Below are positions 57,885 to 64,000 of a DNA stretch of 64,000 bases, piece by piece. The position numbers and the translations under genes are program-made. The notes beneath the pieces are model-generated. The model worked only from the letters and a program-made list of their open reading frames with translations. It was not told the DNA's origin and searched no databases. The DNA comes from Oceaniglobus trochenteri (GTDB lineage: Bacteria; Pseudomonadota; Alphaproteobacteria; Rhodobacterales; Rhodobacteraceae): positions 124,001 through 188,000 of the forward strand of contig NZ_JACNMM010000008.1 in NCBI RefSeq assembly GCF_020529025.1, given 5' to 3'. Position 1 is the first letter of the stretch. Each line of letters begins with the position of its first letter.

Positions 57885-58462
57885 GGCACGGCCTTTCCCA
57901 CGTTGGGGTCCTGAAGCTGGCTGTGTTCCTCGCTGAAGACCGGCGCGATCGGGCCGGTGCGCTTGAGGAGGCGATACCGTTTGAACCCATTCGATCCGTT
58001 CTTCGTGCCTGGCTGCCGTTCCGCCATCTCGGCCACATATTCTGCTGCGATCAGCGCGCGCATGTATTTGGCCAGGTTGGACCGGCTTGCGCTTGCCCCC
58101 CGATCCGCATCAGCCATGAGGTCGCCAAGTGTGAAAATCTGACGGACGTGCATCGCAGCCCAGCACCGCTGGCGGAACGTGTCGCGGGGAGCCTTGCGTG
58201 GGCCAGCCAGAACGTCAGGGCCGGATGTGATTGTCACGCCCGACGCCAGCGCATCGAAACCTGCCTCGGTCAGTTGGTAGGCACCACGTCTGGGGATCTC
58301 GACGAGGCCCCTGGCCACCAGCTTGCCCACCGCGTCAGAGATGTTGCCGTGAGAACGGCCGCTCGTGGCCGCGACATCCGAAAGTGTGTGCAGGTCCCCA
58401 TCCGACAGGATTTCGAGGATTGCATTGGCCACCTCGCCTGGCTTGCTAAGCTCGGGCATCAC
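57872..58462 (-). CDS. phage winged-helix protein
   Basis: The 196-residue protein has an N-terminal MarR/winged-helix-like domain (LEILSDGDLHTLSDVAATSG, NISDAVGKLVARGLVEIPRR). A second one lies around 98-170 (FTLGDLMADADRGASASRSN, NLAKYMRALIAAEYVAEMAE). Tandem winged helices suggest DNA binding. It follows the B gene with an ATGA overlap, in a slot that varies among Mu-like phages. Function is otherwise unknown. Confidence 0.68.
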   Translation of the reverse strand: MMPELSKPGEVANAILEILSDGDLHTLSDVAATSGRSHGNISDAVGKLVARGLVEIPRRGAYQLTEAGFDALASGVTITSGPDVLAGPRKAPRDTFRQRCWAAMHVRQIFTLGDLMADADRGASASRSNLAKYMRALIAAEYVAEMAERQPGTKNGSNGFKRYRLLKRTGPIAPVFSEEHSQLQDPNVGKAVPCKA

Positions 58463-59226
58463 GCGCCCTCCGGCATCATGATCGGGCTTCCGGTATTGCG
58501 GTCGTTCATCAGAACCTGACCGGCCATGTCATACATCGTGATCCCGCCGTCCCCCGGATCGACGCGCCGCCCGAACCGCTCGATCCGTCCGATGGCTTCA
58601 AGGATTTCCCGATTGTAGCCGCGTGACATGCGCCAGACATATTCGGTCAGGTCAGGGGCCACCGGCACCTCGCTCAACCCGTTGATCAGTGCAGCGGTGT
58701 CTTCCCTCGTTGCCGGGGTGAACTGAATTTTTGACGACACCCGGCTTTCAACCTGCGGGAACCGGCGCAGGTTGTCGCGCAGGTTGCCCATGCCAACCAG
58801 GATGATCGGCACCTCGAGGCTGTCGGATATGCCGCGCAGGGTTTCGATCACCTCGCGGCGGCCGGAAATCAGGTCGCATTCGTCGACCACGATGCCAAAG
58901 CTGCGCCCCGACACCTGGTTCTGCATCTGACGCTCGCCGAAGGCGGCCACCAGCTTCTGATAGCGCTCGCGTTTGAGGCGTGGCGCTCGGATCGACATCT
59001 CGGCCAGAAGATCGGTGATCATCCACTGGTCATCCCAACCTTGAAGGGCACGGATATAGACGCTGCCTGTCTGGGCCACCCAGCGCGACAGGGTGGTGGT
59101 CTTGCCCAGGCCCGGAGCGCCGTCCAGCACCATCAGGCAGGCCTCACCAGCGCCGCGGCCCTTGATCGTTTCCAGACCGGCCAGAAACCGGCGGTAGTTG
59201 CTTGTCTCGACAAATGCATTTCGCAT
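58459..59226 (-). CDS. MuB-like transposition ATPase
   Basis: The ATG at 59226 (MRNAFVETSNYRRFLAGLET) gives 255 residues. This AAA+ ATPase has Walker A GAPGLGKTT (36-44), Walker B in GIVVDECDLI and a sensor-like segment IPIILVGMGNLRDN (PIILVGMG). MuB binds target DNA, activates the transposase and gives target immunity. It lies 29 bp after the transposase gene. A longer frame upstream is antisense. Confidence 0.9.
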   Translation of the reverse strand: MRNAFVETSNYRRFLAGLETIKGRGAGEACLMVLDGAPGLGKTTTLSRWVAQTGSVYIRALQGWDDQWMITDLLAEMSIRAPRLKRERYQKLVAAFGERQMQNQVSGRSFGIVVDECDLISGRREVIETLRGISDSLEVPIILVGMGNLRDNLRRFPQVESRVSSKIQFTPATREDTAALINGLSEVPVAPDLTEYVWRMSRGYNREILEAIGRIERFGRRVDPGDGGITMYDMAGQVLMNDRNTGSPIMMPEGA

Positions 59227-59255
59227 GTTATGCTCTCCTCTCGTTTCGTTCGATG

Positions 59256-61520
59256 TCAGGCGGCGATGGTTCTCAGAAGCGCTCGCAACGCTTCCACATC
59301 GATGCCTGACATTCGGAACACCGTTCTTGCGCTGTCGCTGCGCAAACATTCTCTCAACAGCTCCGCCTGCCGCGGCTTGACCTCGTCGGGATGGGCAAGC
59401 GCCCATTCTGCAAGGTCCTCGTCCGTGGCAAAGGTCTGACGCCGCGAACGGCGGGGTGCCGTCGGACCGGCGCGGTCGTTGACCACGTGAAGATCGACAA
59501 CCTCTGGCGCGTGACCCGGCCCAACCGGATCCAGCGGGACAGTTGGTGAATGGTTGATCTGATGGGCGGTTGACTGTTCGGCCTCGACATCGCGTGCCTT
59601 CTTGCCCAGCCGCGCCAGCCGGCCCTTCATGCGCCGATCCTCGGCGGCCTTCTGGGCCGACACGGCCACATAGGCCCGGCGGTTTCCGCCAAAGGTCGCG
59701 ACACAGATCAGGGGGCCGGGCTGGCCGCGCTTCATGTCAACTTCGCGCACCCAGACCCGATCGGCATCTGCGTGATCGTAGCCAACCATGACCCGCTCGC
59801 CGTGATAGGCCTCAAGGGCGGGGTGGAAATAGGTGTTGTTGTTCCACTGGACCTCGGCGCGCTTCGCGACTCGGAATTCATAAGGCCGGAACAGATCGTC
59901 ACCGGTGCCCTCATCAACCCCGACGGGCTCAAAACCGTCAGCGACATGCTGCGCCCAGGCCTCATCGGGCGACAGATGGCGCATCCGACCGGTCTCGGGG
60001 TCCTGAAACCGGGGTAAGCCCCGATGGGGCGCGGCGTTGTACGCGGTAACGGCTTGGGCGCAGAGGTCGTAAAACTCCTCCCAGGACATTAGCCGGTGGC
60101 TGGCGCCGAATTCCTTGATGTCGGCCCTGGTGCTCTTGTGAAATGCCTGCTTGGCCTCCTTGTCCATCCCCTCGCCGAGGTAGGACGGAAGGCTGCGGGC
60201 CAGCTTGTTCCAGACCGTCTTGTTGAACCGTTCTACGATGCCCTTGGCCTGCGAATTGTAGGGCAGGGCATGCATCTTGGTGATCGACAGGCGGCCCATC
60301 AGGCCGTTCACATCGGCATCGAAGGTCTTGTTCTTATAGCCGGCGCCCCGGTCGGTATAAAAGATCGCCGGAATTCCAAAGTCGGTGGAAGCCTTGCGCA
60401 ACGCCTCTGTCACCGCGACGGTGTTTTCCTTGCGGGACAAGGCAAAACCGACGCATTTTCGGGTCGCCACGTCGATGATCGACGTGATCTCGGGCTTGAC
60501 CGGCAACAGCGTTTTCCAGTCGGCGACCTCCGCGTCAAACGTCTTGCCGTCGGCGGTGTAAATCGTGGTCGGCAACAGGTTGTCCGTGTCGCGGCGAATG
60601 AACGCCATGCGCGACCGCAGGGTCAGCAGCCCCTCGCGCCCGACATTCCGCTCGATATCGTTCAGCTTGACGCGCAGGGTATGACGGACCTGGCGCAGCG
60701 TCAGCCGGTGCGCCGGCTCTGCCGCTTGGTTGTAGTCCTCAAGCGCTTCGGTCACGCAGGGCTTCGTCGGGCGAGCGTAATACGCCAGGAACTCTCTGAA
60801 GCCGTCCGGAAGCGGGTCTTCCTGCTTGGTTTTGGACGGTGCCAGATGCACCACGCCGCCGGTCTTCTCGGCCTTGATCCAGCCGTAAAGGGTACTGCGC
60901 CCGATCTTGTGGCCGCCGTTGGGTCGATTGTTCGCTTGTGACATGATCCCGAGGGACAGGCCAAACCCGGCAGGCGGTGGAGCAAGCAAACGTGTTTCGC
61001 GGGTCAGCAGGATCGCTTCCTGCGCTGTCAGTGGTTCGCCTTGGTCTCGTTTCTCGACCGCCGCTTCGAAGGCACCATGCTCCTTCTGTGCCTGGACAAA
61101 CGCACGCACCGCACCGGCCATGGTTTCGCCATGGACCACCTGATAGCCACGCAGGGCCAGCAGAATGGACGAGCGCGCCTCCATCGTCACCCTTTGGCGT
61201 GCGTCCAATGACATGACCGATGGCTTCTTGACGACACCGCGCCCTGTTTCTTCGGCCGTGGCAAGATCGGTTGCGGCGCTCGCGCGGATCGCGACATCGC
61301 CAAGGGCATCGCGAAGACCTTCGGGAAAGAGATCGCGGTGAAACTTATATCCGCCTCCGCGACCGCTTCTTTTCCGGCATTGGCTGGAGGGTAGGTCACG
61401 CCAACCTTCGCGCTTGATCCAACGGATCGCGGCGCTTTCGGTTTGCGGGAAACAATCAAGCCTCTGGCTTTTTGCCAGATCGGCCAACTCACGCGCGGTG
61501 AAGTATACCTGCCCCTTCAT
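59256..61520 (-). CDS. MuA-like DDE transposase
   Basis: The 754-residue protein has an N-terminal winged-helix (YFTARELADLAKSQRL, AIRWIKREGW) that in Mu binds the enhancer, then end-binding helical domains. The catalytic core has Asp324 (YTADGKTFDAEV), Asp390 (FYTDRGAGYKNK) and Glu430 (KGIVERFNK), and a C-terminal part interacts with the B protein. It cuts and joins the phage ends for integration and replicative transposition. All three acidic residues are present, so it should be active. It overlaps the upstream gene by 4 bp. Confidence 0.95.
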   Translation of the reverse strand: MKGQVYFTARELADLAKSQRLDCFPQTESAAIRWIKREGWRDLPSSQCRKRSGRGGGYKFHRDLFPEGLRDALGDVAIRASAATDLATAEETGRGVVKKPSVMSLDARQRVTMEARSSILLALRGYQVVHGETMAGAVRAFVQAQKEHGAFEAAVEKRDQGEPLTAQEAILLTRETRLLAPPPAGFGLSLGIMSQANNRPNGGHKIGRSTLYGWIKAEKTGGVVHLAPSKTKQEDPLPDGFREFLAYYARPTKPCVTEALEDYNQAAEPAHRLTLRQVRHTLRVKLNDIERNVGREGLLTLRSRMAFIRRDTDNLLPTTIYTADGKTFDAEVADWKTLLPVKPEITSIIDVATRKCVGFALSRKENTVAVTEALRKASTDFGIPAIFYTDRGAGYKNKTFDADVNGLMGRLSITKMHALPYNSQAKGIVERFNKTVWNKLARSLPSYLGEGMDKEAKQAFHKSTRADIKEFGASHRLMSWEEFYDLCAQAVTAYNAAPHRGLPRFQDPETGRMRHLSPDEAWAQHVADGFEPVGVDEGTGDDLFRPYEFRVAKRAEVQWNNNTYFHPALEAYHGERVMVGYDHADADRVWVREVDMKRGQPGPLICVATFGGNRRAYVAVSAQKAAEDRRMKGRLARLGKKARDVEAEQSTAHQINHSPTVPLDPVGPGHAPEVVDLHVVNDRAGPTAPRRSRRQTFATDEDLAEWALAHPDEVKPRQAELLRECLRSDSARTVFRMSGIDVEALRALLRTIAA

Positions 61521-61984
61521 CGACGGGCCTTCCTGCGCTTGGCCAGCAGCTTCTGGCGCGCCTTCATCTCGGCGATCTGATCTTCCAGCAGCTGCTCCTC
61601 GATCAGGTCGGCATGTTCCGGCTGCACCACGGCGAAACCGAATTCGCCCGGCATGAACCCCAGAAGGTCGACAGCACGACTGGCCCGGACCAAGGCGATG
61701 AAGGCATCCATCGGGATCCGGTGATCGACCGAGCTTTCCGATGCGAACTTGTCCAACATGGCCGGTGAAACCGTCCGTCCGAGGTCCGCGCTCATGGCAC
61801 GCGCCACGTCGGCCCGGCTCAGCCCGTGCCCGTCCTTCGCATCCCGCAGCGCTCGGGCGATCAACCGCGAGATGCGGATATCCAAGTGCCCGCGCCCGGC
61901 AACATCGGCGCCATAGCCAAGCGCCACCGAGGGTGGCTCCCAGCCAGCGTCGGCGGAAAGGGGAAGAGGCCGGGCACGGGCCAT
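61517..61984 (-). CDS. early phage protein upstream of the transposase
   Basis: The 155-residue protein contains an HTH-like segment (SRADVARAMSADLGRTVSPA followed by MLDKFASESS) and a basic, helical C-terminus (AEMKARQKLLAKRRKARR). It might bind DNA. It sits 2 bp after the ParB-domain gene and overlaps the transposase gene by 4 bp, so the three are co-translated. The family was not recognised, although similar genes precede A in other Rhodobacter Mu-like phages as far as I recall. Confidence 0.66.
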   Translation of the reverse strand: MARARPLPLSADAGWEPPSVALGYGADVAGRGHLDIRISRLIARALRDAKDGHGLSRADVARAMSADLGRTVSPAMLDKFASESSVDHRIPMDAFIALVRASRAVDLLGFMPGEFGFAVVQPEHADLIEEQLLEDQIAEMKARQKLLAKRRKARR

Positions 61985-61986
61985 GC

Positions 61987-62814
61987 TCAGAGTGCCCCGA
62001 CGCGTTTCAGCGCGGTGATCAGAAGGTCGGCATTGGCATAGGCCACCTTGTCCAGAACCATCTGATCCAGTCTCGTGAGCGATTTCGTGAAGGAATCGGC
62101 CTTCTGTTGGACCGAATTGGTCGGGCGACCGTTCTCGATGGTGTCGAGCGCCCCTTGCACGTTCTCAACACCGCTTTCGGGCGCAAGGATCAGATCCAGA
62201 ACCTTGGCTTGTGTCGTGCGGGTCTGTTCGGACAGAAGCTTAAGTTCGGTCTGTTTGCTCGCCAGGGCCTTGCCCACAAGGCGGCTGCGGCTGTCGGGCG
62301 TCAGGTCTTTCCAGATCTTGACGGCAAGCTGAATGGTGCGGGTGTTCAGGCCGATCGCTTTGGCGGTGTCTTCTGCAAACGAAAAGATTTCGTTTGCAGC
62401 ACCATTCTTGGCATTTGCACCGGCGACGCCCGCTTTCGTCTCCGGATGCAGCTTCTCATATACCCGTTTCAGCTCGAACAGGTGGCGGCAGCGGTCCAGC
62501 GCCTTCAGCTCGTGCCGTCCGAGGTTCTCCATCACCTCTTCCAGACGCGCCTCGTCGTCGCTCCGGGCGGTGGACAGGCGGGCCGCGATATGGGTTGCGC
62601 CGTTGCGCTGAACGGCGGCGATGCGGTGAAGCCCGGTGACCAGGCAATAGCCGGCCTCGCCGTCGCGCTGACGTACGGTGATCGGGTTGGTCAGCCCCTG
62701 TTCGGCGATGATCGCGGCCAATCCATCGGCCCAGGCCGGATCAAGTACGCGCGCCCGATCATCGGGGATGGTGATGTCGGCAAGCGGTATCGTGACCATC
62801 GTGTCCTCGCCCAT
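61987..62814 (-). CDS. ParB-domain protein in the early operon
   Basis: The start is the ATG at 62814, sharing one base with the upstream stop (TGATG), giving 275 residues (another ATG at 62799). The N-terminal ParB/Srx-like domain has ITIPDDRARVLDPAWADGLA, GLTNPITVR and the signature LVTGLHRIAAVQRNG (G-x-H-R). An HTH/linker follows (AKAIGLNTRTIQLAVKIWKD), then a helical C-terminus. ParB domains bind CTP and DNA; in phages they may aid regulation, partition or anti-restriction. Its place between Ner and MuA suggests a regulatory role in transposition. Confidence 0.8.
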   Translation of the reverse strand: MGEDTMVTIPLADITIPDDRARVLDPAWADGLAAIIAEQGLTNPITVRQRDGEAGYCLVTGLHRIAAVQRNGATHIAARLSTARSDDEARLEEVMENLGRHELKALDRCRHLFELKRVYEKLHPETKAGVAGANAKNGAANEIFSFAEDTAKAIGLNTRTIQLAVKIWKDLTPDSRSRLVGKALASKQTELKLLSEQTRTTQAKVLDLILAPESGVENVQGALDTIENGRPTNSVQQKADSFTKSLTRLDQMVLDKVAYANADLLITALKRVGAL

Positions 62815-63218
62815 CAAAGCACCCACCATGTGGCCAGCCACAGACAGATCAACGGCCAGATCGCCACCACAAAGACCACACCGGCAAGCCAGCCGAGGCC
62901 ACGGCGCATCGGCACATCCGGCCCACAGTTGGGCCAGTCCATCAGGGTTTCGGTTTCGATCGAAGCCTCCTCCGCCTTGCGCTCCAGCGTCTCGAGAACG
63001 CGGGTGGCGGTATCGCGGTCCATCCAGTTTCCGCGAAGGATAAGGAATCGGGCGGCTGATCTGACCTGTGCGTCACTTGCTTCAGCGCTGCGCAGCGTCA
63101 GCTGCGCCTTGCAGATCATGGCGCAGGCCTCAGTCGTCGGCAGGATCGGGGCCTCGGAAGGACCGCTGACCGCAGGCATGTCCGAAGGGCGCGGCGGGGC
63201 TGACAGAATACCGGTCAT
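62814..63218 (-). CDS. small early membrane protein
   Basis: The 134-residue protein ends in one or two hydrophobic helices (GLGWLAGVVFVVAIWPLICLW, then LATWWVL). The soluble N-terminal ~105 residues contain helices such as MICKAQLTLRSAEASDAQVR. It overlaps the Ner-like gene by 4 bp and the ParB gene by one base. An early membrane protein of a temperate phage may act in superinfection exclusion, but that is a guess. Confidence 0.66.
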   Translation of the reverse strand: MTGILSAPPRPSDMPAVSGPSEAPILPTTEACAMICKAQLTLRSAEASDAQVRSAARFLILRGNWMDRDTATRVLETLERKAEEASIETETLMDWPNCGPDVPMRRGLGWLAGVVFVVAIWPLICLWLATWWVL

Positions 63219-63529
63219 TGCGCGGCGATCCTGTCAGATCCGCCGACAGACTTTTTCCTGTCCACCGGGGGATATTTCTTGGTATCCAGAATCCGGGGAC
63301 CACCCTTGGGATACCGACTCGGCCAAAGGCTCTCGGGCTTGTAGCCCAGAAAGTCGGCAATCGCCTTCTGGGCCGCATAGTTGGTGGCGTTCTTGACCTT
63401 ACCGCAGGCGGTGCGGGTCAGACCGGAACGAACGGACAGCTCGCCAAAGGTCATACCTTTGCGATGCAGGGCGGCTTTGATGCCTTCCCAGTCCAGGGCG
63501 GGGGTTTTGTCGCGGTCGTGCGATGACAT
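63215..63529 (-). CDS. ner: Ner-like DNA-binding regulator
   Basis: The 104-residue protein has a helix-turn-helix of the Ner/Nlp type: DWEGIKAALHRKGMTFGELS, RSGLTRTACGKV, and the hallmark AIADFLGYKPESLWPSRYPK. In Mu, Ner represses both the repressor and early promoters during lytic growth. It is the first gene of the leftward early operon, ~84 bp downstream of the predicted promoter. The C-terminus (DTKKYPPVDRKKSV) is longer than that of Mu Ner. Confidence 0.9.
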   Translation of the reverse strand: MSSHDRDKTPALDWEGIKAALHRKGMTFGELSVRSGLTRTACGKVKNATNYAAQKAIADFLGYKPESLWPSRYPKGGPRILDTKKYPPVDRKKSVGGSDRIAAQ

Positions 63530-63619
63530 GGGGGGTCTCTCCGATTGGGAGCGGGTGGTTGGACACCCGCTTCTTTTTGGCTCGATTGGCTAAACAGCGC
63601 CGCTCTTGAACGGCGCGCA

Positions 63620-63649
63620 ACTATAGGGATAGCGGTTTTCTGCCACCAA
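63620..63649 (-). promoter_or_regulatory. predicted early promoter
   Basis: On the minus strand TTGGTG (63649-63644) and TATAGT (63625-63620) are 18 bp apart, ~90 bp before the ner start. Two operator-like half-sites overlap or abut the -35 element. This is a convincing early promoter by position and sequence. Confidence 0.6.
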
Positions 63650-63684
63650 TCAAGCAGAAAAGCGTTAAAATGGTGATTTTCTGC
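63636..63684. promoter_or_regulatory. repressor/Ner operator array
   Basis: TTTTCTGC occurs at 63636-63643 and 63677-63684, and its complement GCAGAAAA at 63654-63661. The first and second form an inverted pair with a 10-bp spacer around the -35 of the early promoter; the third lies near the start of the repressor frame. Three 8-bp half-sites in 50 bp suggest operators. Confidence 0.6.
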
Positions 63685-64000
63685 CTATTGTTTCGAAAAC
63701 TCTCGGCGATAGAATACGGGAATCTGCCGATAGATTGGGCGGTCTTGATGCGTTGGCCGACGCGATGGCCGCCACCAAGCGGCGGACCCTGACCGACTAT
63801 GTTTCCAATAAGACCGAGCCTCGCGCTTCTGTGATTGCAGAAATCTGTGATCTAACAGGCGTCGATATCGACTGGTTGATCAGGGGCGGCTCTCACATAT
63901 CTCCGCTTGCCGGGGCGCAGAAATCTGCCAGCGGCCTCATCGCCTCGGAGGCTCTAAAGCAACCTTCTCGCTTGCCGAAACTTGAAATTGAGAGATCGGA
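63681..64000 (+). CDS. phage repressor, N-terminal part (cut by window edge)
   Basis: The frame encodes a helix-turn-helix: KTLGDRIRESADRLGGLDAL, ADAMAATKRRTLTDYVSNKT, EPRASVIAEICDLTGVDIDW, LIRGG, then a linker. This is typical of Mu-like and S24-type repressors of Rhodobacteraceae phages. It is divergent from ner, as c is in Mu. The protein continues past the edge. No ATG, GTG or TTG precedes the first helix in frame: only CTG (63681) and ATT (63687) are available, while an ATG at 63670 lies in another frame. I list CTG as the leftmost plausible start; later TTG (63735) or ATG (63765) would remove helix 1. Confidence 0.7.
   Translation, partial: MPIVSKTLGDRIRESADRLGGLDALADAMAATKRRTLTDYVSNKTEPRASVIAEICDLTGVDIDWLIRGGSHISPLAGAQKSASGLIASEALKQPSRLPKLEIERS

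Larger units (their letters stand above)
23741..64000. mobile_element. Mu-like transposable siphoviral prophage (right edge outside window)
   Basis: The block runs from a candidate TG-terminus at 23741 to past the right edge, where the repressor gene is cut. Transposition genes (MuA-type DDE transposase, MuB ATPase), a Ner-like regulator, GemA, a Mor-type activator, DUF1804/TerL/DUF935/gpF/gpG/protease head genes and DUF1320/DUF1834 proteins identify it as Mu-like. A single tail-tube gene and no sheath gene point to a long non-contractile tail, as in B3/D3112- and RcapMu-like phages. It is inverted, so the Mu left (early) end is at the right. No disrupted essential gene was noticed except possibly the repressor start. 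Confidence 0.85.

Overview
The window is high-GC alphaproteobacterial DNA, most likely from the Rhodobacteraceae (Rhodobacter/Gemmobacter/Paracoccus-like). The evidence is the tad pilus gene order, the DprE1/DprE2-type pair, the dprA-topA neighbourhood and a Rhodobacter-type Mu-like siphoviral prophage. No rRNA, tRNA or CRISPR array was recognised.

Positions 1-12,000 hold a nearly complete tad (Flp pilus) locus on the minus strand. In transcription order it has three small Flp-type pilin genes (two encode identical proteins in a 450-bp tandem duplication), cpaB/rcpC, the secretin rcpA/cpaC, a small lipoprotein in the cpaD/rcpB position, cpaE/tadZ, the ATPase cpaF/tadA, tadB, tadC, two TPR lipoproteins (tadD type) and the prepilin peptidase cpaA. 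The 3' end of an unrelated membrane protein gene enters from the left edge. Positions 12,356-19,400 hold a lytic transglycosylase coupled to a HAD-UbiA fusion on the plus strand, facing a minus-strand operon of a flippase-like membrane protein, a DprE1-like oxidase and a DprE2-like SDR. Together these look like a pathway for a polyprenyl-phosphate-linked pentose. A CoA-transferase operon (scoA-scoB plus a small GNAT), topA and dprA follow.

From about 23.7 kb to beyond the right edge lies a Mu-like transposable prophage, integrated so that nearly all its genes read on the minus strand. From its early end (right) to its late end (left) it has: repressor (plus strand, cut by the window edge), operator/promoter, Ner-like regulator, ParB-domain protein, MuA transposase, MuB ATPase, a block of small early genes (DUF3164, HD hydrolase, HU, GemA, MT-A70 methylase), a Mor-type activator, an amidase endolysin, small and large terminase, portal, gpF with a nuclease-like tail, gpG, protease, decoration protein, capsid, an accessory block with an Acb2/Tad1-like nucleotide sponge, then a siphovirus-type tail module, tail fibre and small membrane proteins. 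At the far left end sit two low-GC plus-strand genes, a three-Cys-motif DUF5131 protein and its partner TcmP, probably phage cargo.

The sequence-level signals that most merit a second look are: three copies of a 17-bp dyad CCGGACCNRTGTCCGGG, each upstream of a late gene block (candidate Mor-dependent late promoters); a GGGAAAC slippery heptamer joining the two tail-assembly chaperone frames; an 18-bp repeat pair at 22-bp spacing starting at a TG at 23741 (candidate Mu-type right end); the DUF5131-TcmP pair; the Acb2-like sponge; and a repressor with no ordinary start codon before its first helix.
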